DNA of 64,000 nucleotides, from the NCBI RefSeq assembly GCF_004786095.1, contig NZ_RHPJ01000001.1, positions 248,001 to 312,000 of the forward strand, read 5' to 3'. The DNA is from Serinibacter arcticus. Lineage in GTDB: Bacteria; Actinomycetota; Actinomycetes; Actinomycetales; Beutenbergiaceae. Positions 1 to 7,885 of this stretch are shown in pieces; the first letter of the stretch is position 1, and each line of letters begins with the position of its first letter. A program made the translations under genes and the position numbers. The notes beneath the pieces were generated by a model that had not been told where the DNA came from, did no database searches, and was given only the letters and a program-made list of their open reading frames with translations.

Positions 1-100
1 CTACGTCCTCCCGGTCAAGAAGGCCGTCCGGACCGCTCAGGGCTGCGCGGCCGGGGACACCGTCACGGTCGGGCTCAAGCTGGTCGGGCTCGAGACCTGA
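1..100 (+). CDS. DUF1905-like protein, C-terminal fragment
   Basis: The window opens inside a gene read in the frame starting at base 2 and ending with TGA at 98-100. The 32 visible residues include LPVKKAVRTAQGC followed by GDTVTVGL. That pattern (LP, basic helix, then G-D-x-V-x-V) resembles the end of DUF1905 domains, small beta-barrel proteins of unknown function. The 5' part lies outside the window, so length, start and domain partners cannot be judged. The family call is pattern recognition on a short tail only. Confidence 0.5.
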   Translation, partial: YVLPVKKAVRTAQGCAAGDTVTVGLKLVGLET

Positions 101-159
101 CCGCAGGGCCGGCCGTGCCCGCCTGATGATCGGACCGGCCGGTCGCCGTCGGCGCTGAC

Positions 160-165
160 TACGCT
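160..165 (+). promoter_or_regulatory. -10 hexamer of a probable leaderless promoter (lipoprotein gene)
   Basis: TACGCT lies exactly 7 nt before the ATG at 173 and no Shine-Dalgarno sequence separates them. This matches the TANNNT-N6/7-start pattern seen before many genes in the window, so transcription probably starts at or next to the initiation codon. Confidence 0.5.
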
Positions 166-172
166 CGCGATC

Positions 173-853
173 ATGCGCCGAACTCTCTCCCTCACCGCCG
201 CCGTCGCGGTCGTCGCCCTGCTCGCCTCGTGCTCCGGAGGGTCCGACGACGCGTCCTCGACGCCGTCGACCTCAGCCTCCTCGACGGCCAGCGCGTCGCC
301 CAGCGACTCCGCCTCCGCCTCGTCCTCCCCCGGCGAGTCCGGCACCGCCGGCGCCCCGGCGATCTCCGGCGGCTTCGGCGCGGACGACGACGTCGCCGAG
401 GAGTGCGCGTCCGGCGTCGCCCTGGTCACCGACGTCGGCGACCTCGAGGACGACCGCGACGACGCGACCGAGGCCCAGATCGAGGCCGCCGAGGGCGCGT
501 GGTGCATCACGACCGACGCCCCGATCACGGCGCGCGAGGCGCTCGACCTGGCCGGCGTGACGACGGAGGGCACGACCGAGTACGGCGACGCCGTCGTCTG
601 CCGCGTCAACGGCGTCCCCGGCGCCGACCTGCCGATCGTCAACCCCGAGAACGGTGAGTCCTACACCGAGACGTGCGCCGGCATGCCGGCCGCGTTCGCG
701 TACTGGTCCGTCTGGCTCAAGCCGGCCGGCGGCGAGTGGACCTACGCCGCCGAGGGCGTCGACACGCAGCCGGTCGCCCCGGGCGAGCGTCTCGAGCTCC
801 AGTTCACGCTGAACGGCGAGCCGGTCAACCCCGACGGTGGTTCCGCCGGCTGA
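173..853 (+). CDS. Lipoprotein with DUF4430/transcobalamin-like domain, putative B12 capture protein
   Basis: 226 aa. The N-terminus is a lipoprotein signal peptide with lipobox LASC (lipidated Cys20), followed by a Ser/Thr/Ala-rich tether to about residue 60, so the protein should sit on the outer face of the membrane. The rest carries four cysteines, enough for two disulfides. It follows the layout of DUF4430, the C-terminal domain shared with transcobalamin and intrinsic factor: TAREALDLAGV, then VVCRVNGV, then AYWSVWL, then PGERLELQF. The next gene, a fused ECF transporter, starts 1 nt after its stop, and metH lies just beyond the S component. I infer extracellular binding of cobalamin or a precursor and delivery to the ECF transporter. 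The lipoprotein assignment is firm, the domain likely, the ligand inferred. Confidence 0.65.
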   Translation: MRRTLSLTAAVAVVALLASCSGGSDDASSTPSTSASSTASASPSDSASASSSPGESGTAGAPAISGGFGADDDVAEECASGVALVTDVGDLEDDRDDATEAQIEAAEGAWCITTDAPITAREALDLAGVTTEGTTEYGDAVVCRVNGVPGADLPIVNPENGESYTETCAGMPAAFAYWSVWLKPAGGEWTYAAEGVDTQPVAPGERLELQFTLNGEPVNPDGGSAG

Positions 854-854
854 C

Positions 855-2888
855 ATGGGCGCACCCGCCCCCGCTCCACCACCCCCCGTCCGGGCCCGGA
901 TCGTGCGTCTGCGATCCGGGCCCGTGCGCGCCGCGGCGCTGCTCGCGCTCGGCTTCATCCTGGTCCGACTCGTCTACCAGGCGCTGTTCCGCGGCCTCGA
1001 CCGCGGCGGTCGCGTGCTCGTCGACCTCCCCTCCCACCGACTGCCGGACCCGGTCGACCACGTGGTCCTGCTGGGCCCGATCACCACGCAGGGCATCACG
1101 ACGGCGATCGTCAGCGCCCTGCCCATCGCGGCGATCATCCTGGCGTTCGGTGTCCTCAACGGCGTCGTCGACCTCGCCGCGGTCTGCGCGCGCGCGAGTC
1201 GGGGCGGCCCGCTGCGCTCCGTGGCGCAGGCGCTCGTGATCGCGTGGGCGACGTTCCCCGGGCTCGTGCGCAGCGTGACCGACGTGCGCCGGGCGCGACG
1301 GCTGCGGGGTGAGCGCGGCGCGGCGTCCCTGCTCGTCCCCGTCATGGAGCGGACGGTCGAGCGCGCGGTCGCGCTGGGTGCGTCGATGGAGGTGCGGGGG
1401 TTCGCGTCGTCGACCGGCCACGCGCCGGACGCGTCGGGGGCGGGTACCTCCGCCGTCGAGCTGCGGGACGTCACCCTTGCGCACGACGGCGGCTGGACCC
1501 TGCGCGCCGACCTCACTCTCCCGCGCGGCGCGCTCGTCCTGCTGACCGGCCCGACCGGGTCGGGCAAGTCCACGCTGCTGCGTGCTCTCAGCGGTCTGCA
1601 CACGGCGGTCGACGGCGGCACCCTCGCGGGTGAGGCGCGCGTGCTCGGCGTCGACCGCGACGTGGCGCCGCACGCGACCGCGGCACTCGTCGGCGTCGTG
1701 CCGCAGCACCCGCGCCTGTCCTTCGTGGCCGAGACGGTCGCCGCCGAGATCGCGTTCGCGAGCGCCGTCCAGGGGGCGAGCGACGCCGAGGTCGACGCCC
1801 GCGTGGCTCGCGCGGCGCAGCGGTTCGACCTCGAAGCGTTGCTGGGGACCGCGACGTCGCACCTCTCCGCCGGGCAGTCGCACCTCGTCGCGCTCGCCGC
1901 CGCGACCGCGCACGCCCCCGCCCTCGTGCTCGTCGACGAGCCGCTCGCCGACCTCGACCTCGCCTCCCGGACCCGCGTCGTGACGGCGCTGCGCGAGCTG
2001 GCCGCGGACGGCACCACCGTCCTCGTGGCCGAGCACCGCGTGGCCGCGCTGCGCGAGGTCGCCGACGTGGAGCTGGTCGTGGCGGCGGACGACGGCGGGG
2101 CGCGCGTCGTCGTCGCGGACCCGGGCGTGGCGGAGGTGGCGCCAGCGAGTGCCGGGCCGCTCGACGCGGTCGCGCCACGGGACCCCGTGACCGGCGATCC
2201 GGTGCTGCGCGCGCACGACGTGACCCTCGCCGTCGGCGGCCGCGTCCTGCTGAGCGAAGCGTCCCTCGACGTCGCCGCCGGCGAGATCGTGGCCGTCACC
2301 GGTGACGTCGGCTCGGGCAAGACGACGCTGCTCAACCACCTCGCGCTGCCCCGGCGGGGCACGGCCCGCGTGGGCGGGACCGACGTCGCCACGCTGCGCC
2401 GTCGGCCGCGACTGCGCGCGCTCGCCCTGGTGCCCGACGCGTCGGACGACCTCCTGTTCCGGCTCACCGTGGCGGAGGAGTGCGCGCGCGCCGACCGTCG
2501 GGCGGGGGCCGCCGTCGGAGCGAGCCTGGCGCGGTTCCGGGCGTTCGCCGTTCTGCCCGACGGCGAGGGCCCCGCGTCGGACGTCGCCGTCCGGCACCCG
2601 CGTGACCTCTCGGTCGGTCAGCGCCGGCTCCTCGTGCTCGCGGTCCAGCTCGCCGCGACGCCGCGCGTGCTGCTCGTGGACGAACCCAGCCGCGGGCTCG
2701 ACCCCGTCGCCGCCGCTGCTGTGCGCCGGGCGCTGCGCGCGACGGCGGAGGCCGGCACCGCCGTCGTGATCGCCACGCACGACGTCGCGTTCACCGCCCT
2801 GGCCGATCGCGTGCTCGCGCTCGAGGACGCGCGCCTGGTCCCTCGCGCCGTGCCCGCCCTCGAGTCCGTTGCGAAGGTCCGCCCGTGA
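855..2888 (+). CDS. ECF transporter fusion: EcfT plus two ATPase domains
   Basis: 677 aa from the ATG at 855; an in-frame GTG at 837 would overlap the upstream gene. Residues 1 to about 190 form a short EcfT-like membrane domain with a few hydrophobic segments and the coupling-helix motif SMEVRGF. Two complete ABC ATPase domains follow. The first has Walker A GPTGSGKST near residue 232, signature LSAGQS and Walker B LVLVDEP. The second has Walker A GDVGSGKTT near residue 482, signature LSVGQ and Walker B VLLVDEP. All energy-coupling parts of a group I ECF transporter are thus on one chain. The stop overlaps the GTG of the S-component gene (GTGA). The T domain looks shorter than the usual 250 or so residues. 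Cobalamin as substrate is inferred from the flanking genes. Confidence 0.85.
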   Translation: MGAPAPAPPPPVRARIVRLRSGPVRAAALLALGFILVRLVYQALFRGLDRGGRVLVDLPSHRLPDPVDHVVLLGPITTQGITTAIVSALPIAAIILAFGVLNGVVDLAAVCARASRGGPLRSVAQALVIAWATFPGLVRSVTDVRRARRLRGERGAASLLVPVMERTVERAVALGASMEVRGFASSTGHAPDASGAGTSAVELRDVTLAHDGGWTLRADLTLPRGALVLLTGPTGSGKSTLLRALSGLHTAVDGGTLAGEARVLGVDRDVAPHATAALVGVVPQHPRLSFVAETVAAEIAFASAVQGASDAEVDARVARAAQRFDLEALLGTATSHLSAGQSHLVALAAATAHAPALVLVDEPLADLDLASRTRVVTALRELAADGTTVLVAEHRVAALREVADVELVVAADDGGARVVVADPGVAEVAPASAGPLDAVAPRDPVTGDPVLRAHDVTLAVGGRVLLSEASLDVAAGEIVAVTGDVGSGKTTLLNHLALPRRGTARVGGTDVATLRRRPRLRALALVPDASDDLLFRLTVAEECARADRRAGAAVGASLARFRAFAVLPDGEGPASDVAVRHPRDLSVGQRRLLVLAVQLAATPRVLLVDEPSRGLDPVAAAAVRRALRATAEAGTAVVIATHDVAFTALADRVLALEDARLVPRAVPALESVAKVRP

Positions 2889-3721
2889 CACGCGCGCAGC
2901 GGGCGCTGCTGCTCGTCGCCAACCTCGTGGCTGCGGCGGCGTTCGCCTGGCCGCTGATCGTGCCGGCCGTGCCGTCGCAGGCCCAGGCCGCCGCGCCGTG
3001 GGCGGCGCTGGCGCTGGTGCCGATCGCCGTCGTTCTCGTGCTGATCGCGCTCGACGCGAGCATCCGCTCCGCGACGACGCTCGCGATGCTCGGCACGTTG
3101 ACCGCTGTCGGCGCGGCGGTGCGGATCGCGGGCACCGGCGTCGGCGGCGTGGAGGCGGTGTTCGTGGTGCTGATCCTCGCGGGCCGCGCGTTCGGGGCGC
3201 GGTTCGGGTTCCTGCTCGGCGTGCTGGTGATCGCGCTGAGCTCGATAGCGTCCGGTTTCGGGCCGTGGACGCCGTTCCAGATGGTCGCGTGCGCGTGGGT
3301 CGGCGCGGGGGCGGGGCTGCTGCCCGGCGCGCGACCGCGCGGGAGCGCCCCACGGCGGGAGCGCGGGGCGCGGTGGCGCGAGGTCGCGCTGCTGGCGAGC
3401 TACGGCGTCGTCGCGTCCTACGCCTTCGGCGCGGTGATGAACCTGTGGTTCTGGCCGTTCGCCGTCGGACCGGCGACCTCGATCAGCTACTCCCCCAACG
3501 CGTCCCTGGGGACGAACCTCGGGTCGTTCCTCAGCTACACGCTCGTGACCTCGACGCTGACGTGGGACACGATCCGGGCCGTCACGAGCGTGGTCGGGAT
3601 CGCCGTCGCCGGACCGGCGGTGCTCGCCGCGCTGCGCCGGGCCAAGGTGCGCCCGGAAAGTACCTCGGAGACGCCCCGAAGTACCTCGCGAACGCCCGAA
3701 AGTACCTCGCGAACGAGGTAG
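2885..3721 (+). CDS. ECF transporter S component (putative cobalamin-specific, CbrT-like)
   Basis: 278 aa, GTG start overlapping the stop of the fused T-A-A gene by 4 nt. It has about six hydrophobic segments and the S-component pattern LAGRAFGARFGFLLGVL, where the small-residue motif normally packs against EcfT. These proteins bind a vitamin on the membrane face and dock onto the T/A module. A conserved basic region follows, then a tail of three 7-residue repeats of the form STSxTPx, encoded by three 21-bp units (3659-3720) that also occur near 51.7 kb. That tail is probably not needed for transport. The gene converges on metH with only 7 nt between them. Its place between the transcobalamin-like lipoprotein and metH favours B12 or a precursor; other vitamins are possible. 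Confidence 0.75.
   Translation: MTRAQRALLLVANLVAAAAFAWPLIVPAVPSQAQAAAPWAALALVPIAVVLVLIALDASIRSATTLAMLGTLTAVGAAVRIAGTGVGGVEAVFVVLILAGRAFGARFGFLLGVLVIALSSIASGFGPWTPFQMVACAWVGAGAGLLPGARPRGSAPRRERGARWREVALLASYGVVASYAFGAVMNLWFWPFAVGPATSISYSPNASLGTNLGSFLSYTLVTSTLTWDTIRAVTSVVGIAVAGPAVLAALRRAKVRPESTSETPRSTSRTPESTSRTR
3655..3720 (+). repeat. 21-bp repeat, three direct copies, in the ECF S gene tail
   Basis: AGTACCTCG recurs at 3659, 3680 and 3701, exactly 21 bp apart, inside a longer unit ending in GCGAACGCCC (the first copy reads GGAGACGCCC). Being a multiple of three, the unit stays in frame and encodes repeated STSxTPx. The same unit forms an inverted 3+3 array at 51678-51803. Confidence 0.9.
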
Positions 3722-3728
3722 GCCGGGG

Positions 3729-6700
3729 TCAGACGGAGAAGTACTTCGCCTCGGGGTGGTGCAGCACGAACGCGTCGGTGGACTGCTCGGGGTGCAGCTG
3801 CAGCTCCTCGCTCAGCACGACGCCGAGGCGCTCCGGGCGCAGCAGCTCGACCACCTTGCGGCGGTCCTCCATGTCCGGGCACGCGGGGTAGCCGAGGGAG
3901 AACCGGCCGCCGCGGTAGTCGAGCTTGAACAGCCCCTCCACCGCCGTCGGCTCCTCCCCCGCGAAGCCCAGCTCGGCGCGGATCCGCGCGTGCCAGTACT
4001 CCGCCAAGGCCTCGGTCAGCTGCATCACGAGCCCGTTCAGCTCGTAGTAGTCGCGGTAGGCGTCGCGCTGGAACATCTCGGCCGTGACGGAGTCGACGTG
4101 CGCGCCGGCCGTCACGAGCTGCACCGGCATCACGTCGACCACGCCGGACTCGCGCGAGCGGACGAAGTCCGCCAGGCACAGATGGCGGTCGCGCCGCTGC
4201 CGCGGGAAGGAGAACCGCAGCCGCTCGCTGCCGATCTCGCCGCCGGAGCCACCGTCGGGCGAGATCAGGCCGGGCGCGCCGAGCAGGCCGGTCGGGTCGT
4301 CGCCGTGGTGCAGCACGACGACGTCGTCGCCCTCCGCGACCACCGGGAAGTACCCGTAGGCGACGGACGCGTCGAGCATGCCCTCGCCGAGGATCCGGTC
4401 CAGCCAGTACCGCAGGCGCGGGCGCCCCTCTGTCGCGACCAGCTGCTCGTAGGAGGCTCCGCCGTCGCCCCGGCCGGGCTTGAGGCCCCACTGGCCCAGG
4501 AACGTCGCACGCTCGTCGAGGAACGCGGAGTAGTCCGCCAGCGCGATGCCGCGCACGAGGCGCGTGCCCCAGAACGGGGGCGTCGGCACGGCGTTGTCGG
4601 AGGCGACGTCGGACCGCGCCGGCATCGCCTCGGGCTCGGTCAGCACCAGCGTGGACGGCGCGTGCCGGCGCTGGCGCAGCGCGGGCAGCCCGACCTGCGC
4701 CGGGTCCGCGCCGCGCGCGACCGCGACCAGCGGCTCCATCAGCGCGAGGCCCTCGAACGCGTCGCGCGCGTAGCGGACCTCGCCGTCGAACAGCTCGGCC
4801 AGGTCCTGCTCCACGTAGGGGCGCGTGAGGGCCGCGCCGCCGAGGATCACGGGCCAGCGCTTCGCGAGCCCGCGCGAGTTCAGCTCGAGGAGGTTGTCCT
4901 TCATCACCACGGTCGACTTCACGAGCAGACCGGACATCCCGATGACGTCGGCCCCGTGCTGCTCGGCCGCCTCGATGATCTCGTTGATCGACTTCTTGAT
5001 GCCGATGTTCACGACGTCGTAGCCGTTGTTGGTGAGGATGATGTCCACGAGGTTCTTGCCGATGTCGTGCACGTCGCCGCGCACGGTCGCGAGCACCATC
5101 GTGCCCTTGCCCGCCGCCTCGGTCCGCTCCATGTGCGGCTCCAGCAGCGCGACGGCGTTCTTCATCACCTCGGCGGACGTGAGCACGAACGGGAGCTGCA
5201 TCTCGCCCGCGCCGAACCGCTCGCCCACGACCTTCATGCCCGCGAGCAGGTGGTTGTTGATGATCTCCAGAGCGCTGGTGCCCCCCGCCCGGGCGAGGTC
5301 GAGGTCGGCCTCGAGACCCTTGGCCTCGCCGTCGATGATGCGGCGCTCGAGGCGCTCGCCCACGGGCAGCGCGGCGAGCTCGGCGGCGCGGGCGTCGCGC
5401 AGCTCGGCGCTGTTGACGCCGGCGAAGATGTCGAGCATCCGGGCCAGCGGGTCGTAGACCAGCGTGCCCTCCTCGTCGTAGCGGCGGCGGTCCCACACGA
5501 GGTCGAGCGCGACCTCGCGCTGCTCGTCGGGCACCGAGGCGAGCGGGACGATCTTGGCGGCGTCGACGATCGCGGAGTCCAGCCCCGCCGCGACGGCCTC
5601 GTGGATGAAGACCGAGTTCAGCACGCTGCGCGCTGCGGGGTTGAGCCCGAAGGAGACGTTCGAGACGCCGAGCGTGGTGTGGATGCCCGGGTACTTCGTG
5701 GTGATCTGACGGATCGCGTCGATGGTCTCGATCGCGTCGCGCCGCGTCTCCTCCTGACCCGTGGCGATCGGGAAGGTCAGGGCGTCCACGACGATGTCGT
5801 CCACGCGCATGCCCCATTCGCCCACCAGCGTGTCCACGAGTCGCGAGGCGATCCGGACCTTGTCGACGGCGGTGCGCGCCTGGCCCTCCTCGTCGATGGT
5901 CAGGGCGATGACGGCGGCGCCGTGCTCCTTGACCAGCGGCATGATCTGGCCGAAGCGCGAGGCCGGGCCCTCGCCGTCCTCGTAGTTGACCGAGTTGACC
6001 ACGGGGCGGCCGCCCACGAGCTCGAGACCGGCGCGCAGCACGGCCGGCTCGGTGGAGTCGATGACCAGCGGCAGCGTGGAGGCCGAGGCGAAGCGGGAGA
6101 CGATCTCGCGGACGTCGGCGACGCCGTCGCGCCCCACGTAGTCCACGCACACGTCCAGGAGGTGGGCGCCGACGCGGATCTGGTTGCGCGCGATCTGCAC
6201 GCACTCGTCCCAGTTCCCCTCGAGCATCGCCTCGCGGAAGGCCTTGGACCCGTTCGCGTTGGTGCGCTCGCCGATCGCGAGGTAGGAGGCGTCCTGGTCG
6301 AACGGGACGTGCTGGTAGAGGCTGGCGACGCCCGCCTCGGGCTGCGGGGTGCGCGGCCGCGGGGCGAGGCTCTTCACGCGCTCGACGACGGCGGCGAGGT
6401 GCGCCGGCGTCGTCCCGCAGCAACCGCCGACGAGCGAGAGCCCGAACTCGCGCACGAACTGCTCGTGCGCGGCCCCGAGCTCGGCCGGGCCGAGCGGGTA
6501 CTCGGCACCGTTCTTCCCCAGGACCGGCAGGCCGGCGTTCGGCATGCAGATGACCGGGACGCGCGAGCGGACGGACAGCTGGCGCAGGTGCTCGCTCATC
6601 TCGGCGGGACCGGTGGCGCAGTTGAGGCCGATGGCGTCGACACCGAGCGGCTCGAGCGCCGTCAGCGCCGCCCCGATCTCGCTGCCCATGAGCATCGTGC

Positions 6701-7349
6701 CCGTGGTCTCGACCGTCACCTCGACGAAGATCGGCAGCCGCACGCCGCGCTCGACGATCGCCTGCTTGCAGCCGTTGATGGCGGACTTCGTCTGGAGCAG
6801 GTCCTGGGACGTCTCGACCAGGAACGCGTCGGCGCCGCCGTCGATGAGGCCGACGGCCTGCTCCGCGAACGTGCTCTTGAGGTGCTCGTAGGTGGTGTGA
6901 CCGAGGCTCGGGAGCTTGGTGCCCGGGCCCATCGAGCCGAGCACCCAGCGCAGGCGACCGTCGCGCTCCTGCCACGCCTCGGCCCGCTCGCGGGCGATCC
7001 GCGCGCCCTCGCGCGCGAGCTCGGTGATGCGGTCGTCGATCTCGTAGTCCGACAGGTTCGACCAGTTGGCGCCGAACGTGTTGGTCTCCACGGCGTCGAC
7101 GCCGACCTCGTAGTAGGCGTCGTGCACCGCGGCGATGATGTCCGGGCGCGAGACGTTGAGGATCTCGTTGCAGCCCTCGAGCTGCTGGTAGTCCTCCATC
7201 GAGGGGTCGTGCTCCTGGAGCATCGTGCCCATCGCGCCGTCCGCGACGACGACGCGCTCCGCCATCGCGTCCAGCAGCGCCTGCGACCGGGCCGGCCGGG
7301 CGACCCGGGTGATGTCGAGATCGAACGCGGGAGCGGCGGGTGCAGTCAC
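3729..7349 (-). CDS. metH: Cobalamin-dependent methionine synthase
   Basis: 1206 aa, GTG start. It transfers the methyl group of 5-methyltetrahydrofolate to homocysteine through methylcobalamin. The full modular order is present: homocysteine-binding barrel (VVADGAMGTMLQ near residue 34; GGCCGTTP zinc-site Cys pair near 310), pterin-binding barrel (about 350-620), cap, B12-binding domain with DVHDIGKN supplying the cobalt-ligand His near residue 761, and a C-terminal AdoMet reactivation domain ending GYPACPD and then AKYFSV. Length fits the family (about 1,200). No cobalamin riboswitch is visible upstream; the gene starts 9 nt from its neighbour's stop and has TAGACT 6 nt before the GTG, so a leaderless transcript is likely. 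It converges on the putative B12 transporter. Confidence 0.97.
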   Translation of the reverse strand: MTAPAAPAFDLDITRVARPARSQALLDAMAERVVVADGAMGTMLQEHDPSMEDYQQLEGCNEILNVSRPDIIAAVHDAYYEVGVDAVETNTFGANWSNLSDYEIDDRITELAREGARIARERAEAWQERDGRLRWVLGSMGPGTKLPSLGHTTYEHLKSTFAEQAVGLIDGGADAFLVETSQDLLQTKSAINGCKQAIVERGVRLPIFVEVTVETTGTMLMGSEIGAALTALEPLGVDAIGLNCATGPAEMSEHLRQLSVRSRVPVICMPNAGLPVLGKNGAEYPLGPAELGAAHEQFVREFGLSLVGGCCGTTPAHLAAVVERVKSLAPRPRTPQPEAGVASLYQHVPFDQDASYLAIGERTNANGSKAFREAMLEGNWDECVQIARNQIRVGAHLLDVCVDYVGRDGVADVREIVSRFASASTLPLVIDSTEPAVLRAGLELVGGRPVVNSVNYEDGEGPASRFGQIMPLVKEHGAAVIALTIDEEGQARTAVDKVRIASRLVDTLVGEWGMRVDDIVVDALTFPIATGQEETRRDAIETIDAIRQITTKYPGIHTTLGVSNVSFGLNPAARSVLNSVFIHEAVAAGLDSAIVDAAKIVPLASVPDEQREVALDLVWDRRRYDEEGTLVYDPLARMLDIFAGVNSAELRDARAAELAALPVGERLERRIIDGEAKGLEADLDLARAGGTSALEIINNHLLAGMKVVGERFGAGEMQLPFVLTSAEVMKNAVALLEPHMERTEAAGKGTMVLATVRGDVHDIGKNLVDIILTNNGYDVVNIGIKKSINEIIEAAEQHGADVIGMSGLLVKSTVVMKDNLLELNSRGLAKRWPVILGGAALTRPYVEQDLAELFDGEVRYARDAFEGLALMEPLVAVARGADPAQVGLPALRQRRHAPSTLVLTEPEAMPARSDVASDNAVPTPPFWGTRLVRGIALADYSAFLDERATFLGQWGLKPGRGDGGASYEQLVATEGRPRLRYWLDRILGEGMLDASVAYGYFPVVAEGDDVVVLHHGDDPTGLLGAPGLISPDGGSGGEIGSERLRFSFPRQRRDRHLCLADFVRSRESGVVDVMPVQLVTAGAHVDSVTAEMFQRDAYRDYYELNGLVMQLTEALAEYWHARIRAELGFAGEEPTAVEGLFKLDYRGGRFSLGYPACPDMEDRRKVVELLRPERLGVVLSEELQLHPEQSTDAFVLHHPEAKYFSV

Positions 7350-7355
7350 GCCGAG

Positions 7356-7361
7356 AGTCTA
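7356..7361 (-). promoter_or_regulatory. -10 hexamer of the metH leaderless promoter
   Basis: On the minus strand TAGACT is followed by CTCGGC and then the GTG of metH. The spacing of 6 nt and the lack of a Shine-Dalgarno sequence suggest transcription starts at the initiation codon. The hexamer overlaps the stop codon of the upstream SRPBCC gene. Confidence 0.55.
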
Positions 7362-7871
7362 GTTCGCGGCTCCCCGCCGCACCTGCCCCGGCCCGCCGCC
7401 GTCCCACCCCGACCGGAGGAGGTGGCGGCGCAGGCCGCGCTCACCCGCGCGCATCACGACGGCGTGGCTCGGGTCCGCGATCCACGGCGCGATCCGGTCC
7501 ATCCGCGTGAGGGCCGCGCTGGTGAGCCGGACGTGCCAGTCGATCCGCAGCACGGTGCCGCGAGCGCCGTCGGGCTCGAGCGTCGAGCGCGCGGTCCCCG
7601 CCAGGTCGCCGACGGCGCGCAGCACCACCGCGTGCGGTGCGCGGGCCGAGAGCACCTCGAGACCGAGGTTGAGCCGATAGCCGAGCGGCGAGGGGAAGAC
7701 GGCGTGGCTGCGGGTCCCGACGCCGTCCGGATCCCCCACGTGCACCGTCTCCGACCGCAGCCCCGGCCACCACGACGACCAGCCCGTGGGGTCGGCGAGC
7801 ACCCCCCAGACCGCCTCGGGTGCGGCGGGCAGGTGCCAGGTGCTGCGGAACCGGTGCTCGCGGGCCGCCAC
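7359..7871 (-). CDS. SRPBCC (START-like) domain protein
   Basis: 170 aa from the GTG at 7871. Upstream in-frame residues only duplicate the neighbouring gene in another frame, so this start is preferred. The pattern FRSTWHLPAAPEAVWGVLAD, then WSSWWPGL, is the beginning of an SRPBCC fold (polyketide cyclase/START), a small barrel with a hydrophobic ligand cavity. A C-terminal amphipathic helix rich in Arg closes the protein. The ligand cannot be told from the sequence. It lies 14 nt after the 128-aa gene and just before metH, all on the minus strand. Confidence 0.7.
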   Translation of the reverse strand: MAAREHRFRSTWHLPAAPEAVWGVLADPTGWSSWWPGLRSETVHVGDPDGVGTRSHAVFPSPLGYRLNLGLEVLSARAPHAVVLRAVGDLAGTARSTLEPDGARGTVLRIDWHVRLTSAALTRMDRIAPWIADPSHAVVMRAGERGLRRHLLRSGWDGGGPGQVRRGAAN

Positions 7872-7885
7872 CGGTGCGCCGGATC

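Noticed and set aside
825-3353. 842-aa minus-strand frame opposite the ECF genes
   Set aside because: Arg-rich translation without motifs; the plus strand carries intact ATPase motifs.
3731-3750. Apparent extra copy of the 21-bp repeat (GAAGTACTTCGCCTCGG) in the metH end
   Set aside because: This encodes the conserved KYF end of methionine synthases and has the wrong spacing, so similarity is coincidental.
7350-7400. Possible cobalamin riboswitch before metH
   Set aside because: Only 9 nt separate metH from the next gene; no B12-box-like sequence is found there or before the ECF genes.
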